A stretch of 64,000 nt of DNA from Myoxocephalus aenaeus (GCA_038501785.1 JBAMJR010000047.1:5047501-5111500); one strand, 5' to 3'; counted from the first letter of the stretch, positions 11,089 through 26,573 are shown. Notes: a model not told the origin generated them from the sequence alone. A program made the numbers and translations.

Positions 11089-13392
11089 CGATCGCTTGAA
11101 GAGCCGGGTGTGTTTGGCAGGTCGGCGGCACTAGAGCGCTGCGTTCATTCTCTTTCTGCCAGGAAATCAATAATAGACCGGCTGACCCGACTATGACCCG
11201 CGATGCACACACACACACACGCACGCACGCACGCACACACACACACACGCAGTGTCACATCCACCGTCCTGGAGAGAACAAAGCATTGTGGGGCGGTGAC
11301 GGGTGTGGCGTGGGTCTCCAGGAAGTCACACTTGGCTAAAACTTCCTGGCCTGAAACGAGGCTGATGGCTTTGTGCGTCCGACTGGATCGGAGAGTTTTC
11401 TCTCGTTAGCTGCGTTTCGGCGTTTGTGAATGGTTTACGGAGAACTGTCAGGTTTATGGAAAGATTCAGATTATTTTTTTAAGCTATTTTCCAAAGAAAC
11501 ATAAGAGGAATTTCTCTTTTACGTCCCAGTGCACCAAAACACACCAAACCGCAAGAAGCTACGACGCTAGGAAGCTACGACGCTATGAAGCTAGGAATCT
11601 ACGAAGCTACGAAGCTATTCAATCTCCACAAACATGGAGAAACAGATGTGCATACAGATGTGATACATGTGACAAAAGCTTTTGGCCACAAGTGCCAAGT
11701 ACCAAGCTTGAACAACAGACCCAGGGGCCTGAAACCTGGCCCCTCCGCGTGGCGTCCACGGTCAATCTCGTCGTGCGCACATGTGCGTCTGCGCGGCGCG
11801 AAGGCAACATCGCATTAAAGTTGTGTGTAAACGCTGCCATGTGCCTCACGAAGCGACCACGGCTCTGCCTCGACTCTGTCATCTTCATCGTCAACATCAT
11901 GCGGATTCTGAGGAGCGGACCAGCAGGTTCTAATCCCCGCTCTTTAACTACCGCACAGGATTAACTCGGGAGGGGGGGAGGTTGTCTTGCACCCATGTGG
12001 AAAATAAAGAGTCTTATGGAGACTTTGCTCTGATCCCGCTGTGTTAAATGGATACGGTGGAAGAAGCACACACACAGAGAGAGAGAGAGAGAGACCAAGG
12101 GAATGTGCTGTACTTGTGTCGGCTCATGTTCTTGCCACTGGGGTGAAAAATAAACTTACTATTCCCTAATAGGATCAACGTCTTATCTTGCACACGCTTA
12201 CGTTCATGAAAAAATGTGTTAAATCAACGCACTCCCACTTCTGATCTGTTGTAAAAGGTGTTGATGACAATCGGCTAATGAGGAACAGTTAAACTCCTTT
12301 ACTGTGGGGTTTGGTAATTAATCTAACCTACATGTATTCGGACTGCGACAGGAAACCGGAGCTCTCCGATTCTAGAATGCTTCTGAAATGGCTCAGTGAC
12401 GGCTCTTATCGGGAAATGAGGAAAGAAAAGAAGAAAAAAAGAGCAACTCATCCGACATGCAAAGTTTATTTGCACGGACGTTTTCAGTGAGGAAATCTTA
12501 TTAGGCGAGGAGGAGGAGGAGGAGGAGGAGGAGGAGGAGGCCCAATCTGTGGTTGCGAAACTGCCCATGGTCTGAATCGTCTACAGCCACAATGTGTGAA
12601 ATCATGAGAAATTTGACAAACAGAGACAAATTTCAAGCACATTTTTTTCCAGCTGTTTCAGAAATGACAGACGAATGACATTGAAGACATTTGGAAACAT
12701 TCTTTGGTTGTTAGGTTGTGTTGAAGTCACACTTAATAAAAAAAACATAGAAACAACAACCTCCCCCTCTTTCTTCCAGCGTCGTAGTGGTCATGTGTGC
12801 GTCTGGACTGCAGGAAGTAGCGGCACAAAGTCGTCTGGGTCTCTTGCATGCTTGTTGTGACCGTTAAATGAGTGACTTCGCATGTGGCCGTGTGTGTGGA
12901 GGAAACCTGGGGGGCCGTGACGGCAAATGTTTGTAAAATTTGGCTCTTCACGGTTGAGGGGAACAAGAGAAGCCGAGTCGCATCATAAGTCGCGTTCTCA
13001 CTTTCCATCGGAGGCCCGCTGCGTTACGATCTTTTGGCACCGAGGCCAGTTCTGATCTCACAATCTATTCAACATTCCAAGATCTATGGAGTGGCACAAT
13101 ATTTCTCTGGGAGTGTTTTTTTCTGCAGCCTGTGCATGCGTGCGTGCGTGCGTGCGTGTGTGTGTGTGTGCTTGTATGTGTCCGTTTTCTCACGGTGCTG
13201 ACTTAGTAGAGCGCTCAGACTGCAAAAAGGTTTGATGGGAAAGTAATGCTCATGGGGCTACTCACGCAGACATTTGGACTGATTGACAGATAAAGTGCTC
13301 ACACACAAACACACTGCATTTGTATTGACTGTCAATCTGTGTTAATGGAGGGACACTGAATTCAACCAATCTATAACAACTGTATATACTGT

Positions 13393-13474
<82 letters not shown>

Positions 13475-15092
13475 ACTTTATGATGAAAATAATCTTCTGT
13501 GTGTCAACCAGTGGTCATGATTGTGTTAACATTTACAGTAATTAGACACATGCACGAGTGGAAGCCATTGAGGGATTATGTTTTTTTGTTTGTTAGTGGG
13601 TTCCTGCAGGCTGCCTGCATGGAGGGTGGTGGGATGTAGACGGGGTTGGAGGCTGGGGTAGCATGAATCTTTCCAGGGTGTTATTCCCCGATTGTGATTA
13701 CTATCACAGATCACCACTTTTCACCACTTTTCAGGCCATATACCAAACAAGTCTGCAATTCCTCCTGCTGAAATCAGTATTGATGAAGAGATGAATAAAC
13801 CCACCTATAGCCAGCTTGCCACTTGTTTTTCCTTCCTCCATTTCCCCAGCTGTAAGTGTCTGATGTCTAAAATCACGCTCACCTCTGAGGGCTGAAGGCC
13901 GGCATTTGTCATCCGCTCCGTTCTGTTTGGCAGTGGTTAGGCTACTGCTGAGTTGTGACCTTCATTCGAGTTTCAAATCACTCCAGAACACAGATGGGAG
14001 GCCTGGAGGAACTCACATAAACACACACACACACACACACACACATGCATGCAGGTCTCGGCGCTGAGCTCTGATTGCTCAGACCGTCTCCACGGCTGCC
14101 ATCAGGCCACAATCAGTTTGGTCTCAGTTCAAGTGGAGCAGGCCACGCATTTTTTTCCCCACTTATTTACGCTGAAAGCGCACATGATCCCCGCACTAAC
14201 CCCCTGATCGGCGCACACACATGCAGCAATCACCCAAAGTGCCCTTACTCTCCATACAGGATTAGCGATGATTAACCAGCTTCATTAGCTCAGATGGCTA
14301 TAGTCTGTAGACGAGGACTTATAGAGTTGTATACAGTTGAATAAGCCTTGATTTGTGTGTGGCCAACGAAATGCTGGAGGACATATCAGGAGTAAGAACA
14401 ATGGGGTTACTTGATTTCTATGAAGTTTATTACGCTAACACAGAGCACATTGTGATGGAATTAGGTCTTGTGGTTTTCTTAGAGGAGCATTATAAATGAT
14501 AATATGAATTGCTAATTCATTCAACCCAAACCCAGAGATAAAGCAGTATATAGAGAGGACTTAGCCATTGTGTTGTGGTCCATCACTAGCAAAGTGAAGG
14601 TTTCCCAACACGCCATGTAAGCAAATCAATGGTTTGCAATGCATAGTAGGGCTGAGGCCCAATTACTAGCTGGTTAAACACAGCTGTACTCTCCTCTCCC
14701 TCACCCTGGGTTTCCTCGATAAACAAGTTGACCTCATTGTGACCAGAAGAATCAGCATTATGGCGTTATAGCACATCACTATGGGAGATATGTCACAGGT
14801 CTATATGAGGCAAAGTGCTGTTCAAGACGTCCTCCACGGAGAAACGTCTTGTTCATGCGAAGCAGGCGCTGGATTGTTTTAGGGGGAATTTAAGTGCGAT
14901 GTTTCACTTCCCACAATTCAGACGGATGCAGAAGAAACCGTGTAGCAACGCAACGTAGAAAGGAGAGTTTGCAACACGGAGACAAACAGCATGACAAATA
15001 GGTCATGAAGGGTCATGACAACTATCTGCCAGACAGAAATAGCACTTGTAATTTGGGCTAGAATTGGGGGGAAAGTTTGCTCTCAAACGTGT

Positions 15093-15162
<70 letters not shown>

Positions 15163-18100
15163 CTCATACTTGTGGTTAGTATGCATAAAGTATGCAAACA
15201 GGAGTATTACGTCTCTGACAATAACAACTGGCTGATTTTTAAATGTAATCTGTGGTCAAACCGTCATCTACACATTGCTTTGAAACAATACCACACACAC
15301 CACAACCACACACACGCACACACACATTACCTCAACTTCTCCTTCTACTATCAACTGTGGTGTTGACACAATACCTGATTTCCTTCGCTTCTGCAGCTTA
15401 CGTAACCATTACGCAAGCTCCCAAGTCGTCAAGGTCGGCTTCATTACCGCTGCAGGCCCTTCATATTAATCTGTCTTTAAAATGTTTGAAGTCGGCCCGA
15501 TGCTTTTGATGTGCCTGCCAATGATTAGAGGGGGGTGGGGGATATTTGGAGCACACACTCCAAGTTGCTCATTATTGTGCCCGAGCCAGGAAGCCATCAT
15601 TAAATGCACAGGCAGACGAAAAAAACTATGTGCAGTGAAAGACGATCCCTGCATATTTTGTGTTTCCTCACTAATGCGTGGTGGCGCCCCACAGCTAGAA
15701 ACATTTTAATGTTCATACGTTTACTGCGAATCAAAATAACAAAACCCAAGTCAACAAATGTAATGCGATTGTTCAAATGGAAGGTCTCATGAATTTTAAC
15801 TCAATCAAGCTGCCCATTGTTGGAATAACTTGTATAATATAGCGTGTAACATTTAGTGTGGAAGTCAATACAAAAGCATAGTTTTGGCTCAACAAGATAA
15901 CTTGACACCATGATGCGCTGAATCATATGATCACTACTTTTGTTTGTCAGATGGTAACACTGGACAGACAGGCCCCTGCTGCATGCTGGGAAGGATAAAA
16001 CTGACTGAAAGTGCAATTCTTTCTGTTCTGATTTTATGCATTTTATTCCAGAAGTCTTGGCCAGACCAAATGCAATTCATGTGACCATAATGTAAATACT
16101 TGCTTCAAAGCCTTTACAGTGTGTACCATAAGTCAGTATAGCCATCCAAAATACTAAAAAAAACAATATTTCAAATTTACAATGATATAAAACACAAAAC
16201 AAAGACACATATTCAAATTTCAGAAGCTGGAAACACATTTGTCATTTTACTTTACTTTACAAACTTAATCTAGTTAATATGCTACCACAGATATTGATTT
16301 TCTTTCAATCTGTTTTACTGCACATGTTAATAATTTCAGCACTAGCCGACACATTGTTTGTGTTATAGCTGCCTATAGACACAGCCAGTCTGAATCAGCC
16401 CTTTTCTTTGCATTGGAATGGATGGTATGATAATTGCATTTACAACCACAGCATCTTATTTTCCTCACATACTACTCCATCGGCATGCGCTCCCATACCG
16501 GAGGCTGATAGCCTCACATTTTACAAGCAATGATAAGCGTGATATCGCTGAATTGCTTTCGCATCGGGTAATGTAACCTGCGCGTGGAAAACAGGGATCC
16601 ATAAAATTCGTGGGTTATTATTTCCCCTTCAGGCCAGTGTCAGGGAAAAGCTAAAACAGGTGGGGGAGACTATTAATCGTTGCTGTGTGGCAGATACAGA
16701 TACACAGATGTACAAACACGCACACAGACACACACACACACACACACTGGCAAGTGAGGGTGGTCACTAATTACAAGCAGGTGTGAAGCTTCAGGAGGTC
16801 CCAGGTCAGCGAAAGCAATCTATTACATGCATGCATGAAGCCAACCTGTAAAAAAAAAAAAAAGAAGAGAAAAGTGTAAAAAAATGTGCATTCCTCTGGA
16901 TCAGTGTTGTGGGACAGAAACTCTGCTCAAGGGCCATTTAAAGCCAGCTGCAACGCAAAAGGGAAAGAAAACAAACCCCAAAAAGTGGGATGTGAAGAAT
17001 TTGGGAAAGTTTCTTTAGTGTCTGCGTTCAGCAAGAGGGACCTCTTCCTGGGCCTCTGCTACCTTTCCTCGAATATCACTACACACGTCACGTAGTTTAC
17101 ACAAAGCCAGCCAGCATGATTTAACTATGTGTTCTCTACGACCGTACGCACACACACACATCTGTAAATCAGAGACGCTGTCGTGTCCGTGCCTCGTTGT
17201 GGCGTCCTGTGTTTTCCTCCCACTGGCAGATTTGTTTCGCGAATGTCTTGCGCAACACTGCGGCACTCCCATCAATGACATGTCGGGATATATTTCACCG
17301 AATGTGCGAAGACTTTGTCCGACTGGCGGCGCAAAATGGAAAGTCAAGGGGATGGCCAAAGTAAGCAGGATCCGTCATCGGGGGACCGTGAATGTTTGTG
17401 CAAAAATTCCACGGCAATCCATATGAAAGCTGTTGAGGTATTTCGATTTGTAAAAGATTAAAGGCTTTATAGCAGATTCTTCTTTATTTAAAGAGGATTT
17501 GCTACATTGTCTCTCTGGCTGTCTCTCTGGCTCTTTCTAACAGCACTTGAAGGCACCGTGTGTGTGTGTGCATATATTAATTTGAGGCTTGTTTTCTCTT
17601 GCTTTTCAACCCATCACACACAGTTGTAAAGTCAGGAATCATCAGATGGGGCACCAACACAAACACAGTTTCGTCAATGCCACGACCAATAATGGCCACA
17701 CGGAGGTCTGTATGGAATATTGAGCGGGCTTTATGATCGGTGACATCATCACATGGCGCTGCCAATAAGTCACGAAGGACTCTGGGGATCCAGAGAGGTC
17801 AATCACGTGAAAACACGTTCCCAAATCGGCACGGCGTGGAAAAAACCTAGAAGAGGCTTTTCACATTAAATTGAGATTGATTCACGCTTGCTTGTGTGTG
17901 TCCCAGGTGCGTTACCATAGTAATATTTCTCTCACTTCCTGGCCTTTTGATACTGCTGTGTACGCGTTGCCTCGGAAACTGACTCACTTTTGCCCGTGGC
18001 TTTTTGCGCCATTGTCCCTTTTGTCTGAAATAGAACAGAAACCACATGCTGCAGTGCCCTGCATGGACATTAGTCATCTAACTGCAGCAGCCCAGTCAGC

Positions 18101-21100
18101 AAAGACGTTCATCTTTCCACTTTTACATCCGTCAGAAGCAGAAGCAGCGACGACAACGCGACGTGTTGAGTCCCATAATAGAAGCCTCACATGCCGTGTC
18201 CACGCGCACAACATGCACGGGTAATATTAACGGTTATTTAAACATTTAATAACCGGTTCACAACACCCTCACGCACTCTCACCGAGCTGTTTGGCTGTGA
18301 TGAACTCCACGCTTAAACCACTTTTTGCATTCTTTCCTGCAAAGCATATTCATGATTTATTGGAGGTTTATTTCTGCTCGCGCTAAAATTGCATTAAGTG
18401 AAGCAAACTGGTTGAAAATACCATTTGTTAAAGTTGGGATTATCTGATTAGATCTGCTCAGCCAGGCCAGCAAACAACATCTGTGGGGGGTTCGACAGTT
18501 CTAATAAATACAGCGGCAAACAAATGATGGCAGTTATGTAAAGGCATAGCAACTGACTATATTTTGGAGACAAACAGGAGTTAAAGGATTGTGACAGTCG
18601 CTGCATGGCAGATCTGTCTCTATAGAGGCTATTCAAACAGTGTTACGTCTCGCTAAACGTCCACGTCATACTGAGGTCCCAGATAATGGATGCTTCGGTT
18701 GTATGTTCCACAGGCGGCAACATGTGATCTCGTTAACCGAAATGGGTTTGAGAATTACATTAGGAGATTGGTCACGACACGCTATCGCTCATTAACTCCG
18801 CTGCTGGAGCTTTTTTTTAAATGGTATATAATAGTAGCCGACTCATTATCCCCAGGGTGAGATAATGACCGCTCGATTAGATGACTGTTATTGGATGTGA
18901 GCCGTTTTCTTACAATTAATCTCTACTTTTTTTTTTTTATAATTTCATCGTGAACTCACGATGACTTTTTCACCACGGCAATCAGCTGCTGTGTTTGTGT
19001 CTGCTGCTGTCGAGGCCAGGCTTCGGATGTCTGACGAGGTAAAAACTTGGCCGTCGGCTCGAAAAGCTTGAAGGCCAAAACAAATCCCAACTCTCTGATT
19101 TTTTGGAGTGATAATGTGGAAAAGGGGTTTATTTCAATCTGAAATCGAGTAACTTTCCAAGCACTCTACATCATGTTTAAATCTAAAACAGTTTATGACA
19201 CTCCCTTTGTTTATATGTTCTAATACACTCTAATAGTTAAGTCATTTTTTATGGGGCAACCTGTGCGAAATGTTTTTAGACAGTATATTAAGACTCAAGA
19301 TTTGTCTTTTTTAAAGCCAAAAAAGTCAGCATTTCAAGTGTGGAGTCAGAAGTGTGGAGTGTGAAGTTTTTTTGTTTTTGTTTTGTTTCTGTTGGTTCCA
19401 TCGGACCGTGACCTTCAACATGCACTGGGGGTTGGAAGTTGTGTATGAGAGTCAGTACCTCCAAGTCTGAGGCCTTGGTTCTCCGGATTGTGCCCTCTGG
19501 GTTGGGAGTGGGTCACTGCCCTGAGCGAGGAAGTTCAAGTATCTTGGGTCTTGTTCATGAGTGAGGGGAAAATCAGAGCGGGAGAGTTGTACCTGACCCT
19601 CAAAGACAAAGCTCTTGACTTACTGGTCCGTCTACAGTCCGTCCCTCGCCTATGGTCATGGACTGAGAATGAGATCGAGGATGCAAGCAGCTGAAATGAG
19701 CTTCTTATGTAGGCCGGCTGGGCTCAGCCTCAGGATGAGGAGAGACAGAGACAGAGTAGAGACTCTGCTTCTTTGCATCGAAAGGGTCCAGCTGAGGTGG
19801 TTCAAGATCCCTTAGAGGTTTTCCGGGCACGTACAACCGGTAAGAGACACCGGATTAGAGCCAGAACACGCAGGGGGGATTATATATCTCGTCCAGGCCG
19901 GAAATGCTTTAGGGTTTGGAATACCCTGCCTAAGCCTGCTGCCCCTGCGACCCCGCTCTGTGTAAGCTGAAGAAGCTCATAGATGTGGAATTCAATGGGT
20001 GAAACTACACAATTTACATGCGCAACAGCTGTAGTTTGAACACAAAGGCTCTGCATTGTTAGCCAATGAGAACGCAAGCCACTAACCAGAGGAACGAGAC
20101 AGAATTGTGGTGCATAAAGACCACGATCAACTGTATCTCGTCATCTAACTGCCAATGTTAACTCTAAAACCAACATTTAGTAAAGAATTATAACTGTGAT
20201 AACACAGTGGTTGCAGACAAGTTGCACCTTTTGAACCCCTTCAAAAATACTCGGACAAAGACAAGTGATACAACATCGTCCCACAAGAATCTACTCTGTC
20301 AAAAGTTGTCAAAAGTTTTGGAACGTCTCGCTCTGTACATTTGAATGGACGTCCCTGCAGGTCACACGGGCTTCGGGCCAGAATCCAGCAGTGGCACCAG
20401 GATTTAGTCCGGCCCCTTCGCTCGGCTGTCAGCGTTCCACAGGGGGTTTCATCGGTTTGACACTCAAGAACTGAGGCTCATCCATCCCCTTCAGAAGGCC
20501 TGCTGGGCAGAACCAGCCCGACCGCGGAGGGGCCTCTTATTTAACTTTTCCAACTGTTTGTCTTTGCTTTTGCGGCGTGTGTGAGTGCAGGCATGTGTGT
20601 GCGGCCCCTCTAGCTGTGTGTGAGGTCAAGCGGCAGGGGAAAGGGTTTCCTCGGCCAGCGATAAGGAATTGCACACACACACACACACACACAAACAGCT
20701 GTGCTGGATGAAATGCTCTATATATATAAAAAAAAGGGTGGGGGCAATACGCTACTTGCTTTTTGCTGGACTAGTGACGCACACAGGTGGCTCTCCAGGT
20801 TCCCTCTGTCCACACTTAGTTTGTCTTCCCACGGCTGAATGACGGCTCTGTTGCTGGGGTCAAATAACAAGAGGGTCGACAGCGGGAGAGAGATGACAAA
20901 TATTGTTGATGGAGGCCAAATCAGGAAAGGACAAGTGACTTCAGCGTGTCTCAGAGAAGCCCTTTTTTTCTGTGAAGAATAAACATTCAAGAGGGCAACC
21001 CGAATGAAATTCCATTTTTTTTCAAAAGATATAAACTAATGTAAAATGGTTTATCTCCGCTTGCAGCAGCAGAGAATAAAGACCATGTATAAACACAGAC

Positions 21101-24100
21101 ACATTAGAGTGCACTTGTAAAGCCCTCTGTCTGGATAAGGTATTAGATGAATTGCAGCAGTCTGTCCTCTCTTTCTCTTCCCCCTCTTTCTTAACCTCTC
21201 CCTCATCCTGACCTCTCAGTAGACACAGAGGAATGCATGGCCAGAGATTCAGATGACTCAAATGTTCATCAAAGCCAAAGCACTCTCTGGGTCTGCAGCA
21301 ATTCATTACAATTCACTTCGAATTCCACCTTGATCACGGATTAGAGCCCAAAACCTGCCGCGTAAACCTGTCTGAGGATGAAAAAGGAGCGCGGTGACTC
21401 AGGCTGCTTTCTATACGCTCTGGCCTCATCGTACCCTCATCTGCTCCTCCACATATGCATTCTCAACGCCGGTTACGTGTGTGGAAAGCATATTGCAAAT
21501 CCATCAGTGCGAGGCCACTTCATGTCCTCACTTGCTTCTTTTTTTTTTTCTTCTTCTCTCTCTCTCTCTCTCCCCGTCTACGTCTGTGTACTTCAGCTTT
21601 AAACGTTCAGTTCTTCTCATGTTGTGGTACTTTTCACGTAGGCTCTGTATCCTCTTGGACTGCAAGTGTTGGTTGTACTCCATGATATCTAATATAATCT
21701 ACTCTCATCATCTATGAGAATCATATAAAAATCTGTGTTTGTTTTTTTTCGAATCCTTTTTTTATTACTCAAAGAATGCAGAGGGCAAAAGTGTACTCAG
21801 TTTCACATGCATCAAGTCCAGGGAACCTTAACGTACGACTGAAGATTAATAAAAGAACTAAAAAAGACATTTTTCAAGATGAAAAGCAGTGAGAGAGGGG
21901 AGAGGGTCATCACGTGACATGAAAGCACACCATCAATTGCATTCATACGTTTTATGTTCTGATAGGCTAACCTCTGTGTTCACTTTTGTCCCCTCTCCTC
22001 AGGGTGATTACACCTGGAGCAGCCTGTCGGGGCGGAGCGTGCGTCTGGCGCCCGTTGCCATCCAGAGCCTGTCGGAGCTGGAGAGGGCCAGGCTGCAGGA
22101 AGTAGCCTACACCCGATTACACCAGGACTATGACCTGGGGTGTCAGATCACCATGCCAAAAGGTGGGAGAACGCGTGGGTTCCTAGTTTAAAGCAGGAAC
22201 ACAATTTGCAATGGGTGGGATTCGGCATTCTTCAGATAGCATCGGCTGTTCAAGACACTGACATCCGCGTCACTCATCTGTGAGCGTCTCTGGAGCTGTC
22301 CTGTGGAGAAGACGCTCCACATTTGAAATCCTTAACTCGAGTTTTGCTGTGCAAACTTTAAGTGTGCCATAAAGTGAAGCCAAAGCTCCAGCCTCTGACC
22401 ACATCCTCTTGTCGTCCGTCAAGTGTATTTAAGGGAAGTCACGTATGGTCTATGTTTGGGGAAGTAGTGGCAGCACATGGATTTAGATGTAAACCATACT
22501 TCGCGTTGGGATCGTGTGCTTCCTGTTACCACCCCCCCTCCCCCGACACGCGACTCCCTTTCCGCTGCAGCCGAGGCCGAGTGCTGTCACCCCACTTGTC
22601 ACCATGTACACTCCATCATCTCAAACCTAAACGCCTCTGTTTTGGTCTCGTAAAGCAAACCATTTAAGTGAATATGGGTCTGGAAAATTACAAAATTAGA
22701 CATATTAGCAGGGCATGGGCACTGCGGTGGTTTGTTTCCCACTGGGCACGCCCATGCCAGAAATGTCAATTGGGTGAGTATTGGAATCAGCAGAGACTCA
22801 TATATATTCCAACGTCTACTCCCTGATACGCCCCAAATGCTATGGATCCTCTTTTTCCCCAAAATGCAACTCAATAGCATCTATTGTTAGGTTTCTCTTT
22901 CCTGGTAAATGCCCATATCTCTGCTCCCAGTTTTGTAACAGGCTTGCTTTAAAAAAAAAAAAAAAAAAAGAGGTCTGAAGCCAAAACTGAGATGACCTCA
23001 TCGGCCTTATTTTCTCAGACTTTAGAGAGCTCCCACCAGAGACACAGAAAACATGATTTGACTGTTTTCACAGGTTGAAGAGTTAAGTAAACTGAACTTC
23101 ATGTTAAATGATGAAACCCTCAGGTTAGCCAGACTAGTTGTGGATGAGGAAACCTGCTTTACAGGCACTGGAGGTGTTTGTGCACACATTTCTTCCTGTG
23201 CAAAAAAAAAAATCTCTGCACACTTGTGGTTTTAGCTCCAGTACAAAGTATTTGTTTCAGTGGTTCCCAACCTTTTTGGCCTTGTATGTCGAAAAGTATT
23301 TTTTATTTATATATATATTTTTAGAGGCTCGAGGAGGTACAATTGTCCAATTAGTCAGATTAGTAGATGAAAGTCAAGAAACAAACATGCTGTACATTCC
23401 TGTCCATCTCATGACCCTCCAGGTCTCTCTCCCACCCCTTGGGGGGGGGGGGGTCCTGACCCCCAGGTTTGGATCCAATGATTTTGAAAATCAAAGACTT
23501 GTTTACAACCAACACTTGTTTCTTGCCCCACAATACTTTATTATAGTCATTCAGCTGTGTTTTACAGACCTCTGGGTTAAAAGCATTGTTCTCATAAATC
23601 GGCAGAAATGAGACCCGAAGTTGGAATAAACCAGAACTCAAGAGTCCGTGCACGCGGATGCACATCGTGCACGTGTGCAGCATTATTTCCCCCGCACTGT
23701 ATATGAGTGGAGTGGCCGCCGCAGCAGCAGTACAGTGGATTAACCAGGGCCTTGCATTCCTGCTGAAGGTTAAACCTCTCCCGACCATGATTTAATGCGT
23801 ACTTGTCTGCGTTGCTTATGAATTCCAGAGCCCCTAACAGCCCCCATGTGCTAGCTCGGGAAATATTTCAACTCGTGTGTAAGAGTTTCTTGTGCGTGTG
23901 CTACTTCAGCGCCGCTAATGTGGGCTTTTTTTTTTCTTCTTTCTTCGGCCCTGCTGTTTCTCATATTCATCCCAGTGCCAGGGGTCATGTTTCTAGTGTT
24001 TCTTCGAGAAGGAGAAGCAGATTGATAGAACCCCCCAAAAAAAGAGAGACAAAGACGGATGGGAGGACGGCGCACCGTCACGGCAAAGAAGCAGATCAGT

Positions 24101-26573
24101 CCGGTTGCACAACCGGTATGGGAGTTAGACTGGGAAGGTTTGGAGGTTCGGGGGATTTCCGTACGGCTTTGGGAGCCATCTGTCAAAAATCCAAACCATT
24201 TCCTATCTCTGCTTCTCCCGTCTCTCTCGCGCTGCCTTCACTCTCCATCACAACATCTGCTTTCTTTCTCCCATCTCACGCCGCCCCCTCTCCTCACCGT
24301 TTCCCACCCAGTTCTCCCTCATACACCCTAAGATTTCTCCCCGTGTGCCTCTGACTCCGGGCTGAGAGTCTCCAAACGACACGAACGTCTCTCGTACGTC
24401 ACCGTGGTGGCAATACATTGATTATCAAAGAACAGCGGCCTTGTTGAACTCGTTCAGATTCGGCGGGGAAACCGAAGCTGCTCCCTGACGTAACGAAACG
24501 GAGGGCTGCCACCGCGCGTGCTGTTGGGGCCGGATGAAATTTCCCCGAACGCCACAAGTGACTCATTCGATACAGCTGAAAGGAACATCTGGGGGTTCAA
24601 ACCGAGGTTGCTAAACCGGGAGACCAAAGCGAAGGCTCTCCCGACGGGGTTCACGATGCTCTGATGTGTGAAAGAGTTGGTTTGAGACCCAACAACAACT
24701 AAACAGCAGAGCGAGCGAAGGACGGCATTAAAAGCCGCTGAGGTTTCACAAACTGACATCCTGCAGTCGGAGACTTTAAAGTTGCATGTGCCACGGTTTC
24801 CAGACTTTCCCTGGTCATCAATCAGCGAGTTCAGGAGCCATTCATCATGCCGACAGCTGACAAGTGGCTTCCCTCCTTTCAGAGCACGGATGTGAAGCAT
24901 TCACTCTCACACACACACACACACACATTTAAACGTGTGCATGGCATCACAGTGAATTATTTTGTAAAGGAGGAAAGTCCTCACACGTATTAGCCGGCGT
25001 AGATAAACAATATGAGTGATTTAATAGATTTTTCCTGCTGCTAATACTGCGCCTGAACCTGTCTGACATTTCAGTTCAATGGATTTCAGTCCATAGACAG
25101 CCCCCCCCCGTGGCTAATTTATGTCTGCATTCCCGACATAAGCTTATTAGATATAATAAGCGTGATAAGATGCAGCCGATATGGAAGCCATTTGTTTCAG
25201 ATGATTTACTTTCTTGTTTTTTTTCCGGCGCAGATGGACAGAAGAGGAAAAAGTCGCTGAGGAGGAAGTTGGACTCGCTGGCAAAAGAGAAGAGTAAAGA
25301 CAAAGGTACGCCAAGTTCTTTTAACGCTTTGCAGGGTTCGCAGGGTTTTTCCCTCTCTCCATCAGACGGCGGTGGGCTCCGCCCCCTCGGGCAGGTGAAC
25401 AGCGAGGTTATAAAAACACGCTTTCTGTTTACTGGGCTTTGACAGTTTATATTTAGCCTAAGTGGAGGGACTCCTTGTAAGGGGACTGGCTCTGAGGAGC
25501 AGCCACTCTGCTGCACTAAGCAAAGCATATTTGGCAGCAAGAGAATCTCAGTCAAAGAGGAGCGGGAGGCAAAATGAATTGCTGCTGATGCCAGCAACAA
25601 ATACATGTGGAAATGTCAGCGCGTTATTACAATTGGATGCTTTTTTTAGTTTACGGTCAACTTTGGACACTATGTACTTCTCCAATAAGTATACGAGAAA
25701 ACAGCTGTCCGTGTTTATATTGGGAAAGATGCCGAGGCTGCTGCAGGTTGTCACAGCTGTGTTGTCTGCACATGCATTGGCCAATCGGAGCCATTGCATT
25801 GTATTGTACACGGCAACTGAAGCCGAAACTGTGATGATATTTCTCCAGTTTGCGATAATGCCGAAAGGCAAACTTATTCCCAGGCCCGCATTTCTGCCGG
25901 GTGGGGAGAGCTCTGAGTCCGGGTGTCGGTGGCTCTACCACTCCGGAGCAGATGGCTCGGACGTACACGTGGTCTAACCTGCACGAAAAAAATAAAAGGA
26001 TTCTAAGTTTAAAATTCTCTCATGATCTCTGAATACAAAGCCCTGCATTTCACTTTGAAGCAGGCTATAAGCCTTTCCTCTGCAAGAGGCACAACGAGAG
26101 AGAAGCATGCTGGCTCCTTTGATGCAGCCTCAGTAATATAAGCTGTTGTGACCAGACCTCACTCAAACTGTATTTGCAAATACGATTTAATATATAATCT
26201 GCTTTTGGGGACTTTGGGGACTTTCTTTTATTCCTCTATCAATTGTCAGTCAACGTTAAGATTTACACACTGCTCTCTAAAATACTTCTTGGCACTTGCA
26301 TTGCCCTGTGTGGTAAACTAACGTCAAGTTATTTATACTTTCCTGACTTTCTGCATGGTTTTACAACACATCCAAACCCACTGTGTGGACATGAATAAGA
26401 CTTCTTAAAATAAAAATAAATAAAAAAAGAGTTAAAAACCAAGACTGACGCTGTACGCCTGGACATTGTAGATTTATGAAAATCTGACATGTGGTCTGGC
26501 AGTGGATGCACCGTGAAGAGCTCTGCATTACGCTGGAAAAGTACTGTACGTTATGGGATCCAGATTGTGTACA

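Larger units (their letters stand above)
9390..22002. other. intron 1, second part
   Basis: Non-coding. It contains microsatellites, the CTACGA minisatellite, a 77-bp TA palindrome, dispersed repeat copy A and the LINE fragment. The segment 14.3-14.7 kb is AT-rich and repeat-free. No amelogenin-like or other nested gene is visible in either orientation. Confidence 0.7.

Noticed and set aside
11915..11945. tRNA or SINE B-box-like string AGGTTCTAATCCCCG
   Set aside because: No matching A box, acceptor stem or anticodon arm could be built around it.
23803..24354. 183-codon open frame on the plus strand
   Set aside because: Low-complexity Ser/Phe/Pro content from pyrimidine-rich DNA; no domain and no coding-like conservation visible.
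24454..24900. 148-codon open frame on the minus strand in intron 2
   Set aside because: No recognisable domain, no splice context, and the moderately GC-rich composition makes a frame of this length expected by chance in 64 kb on six frames.
25076..25606. 176-codon minus-strand frame over exon 3
   Set aside because: It overlaps a confidently assigned plus-strand exon and is its antisense shadow.
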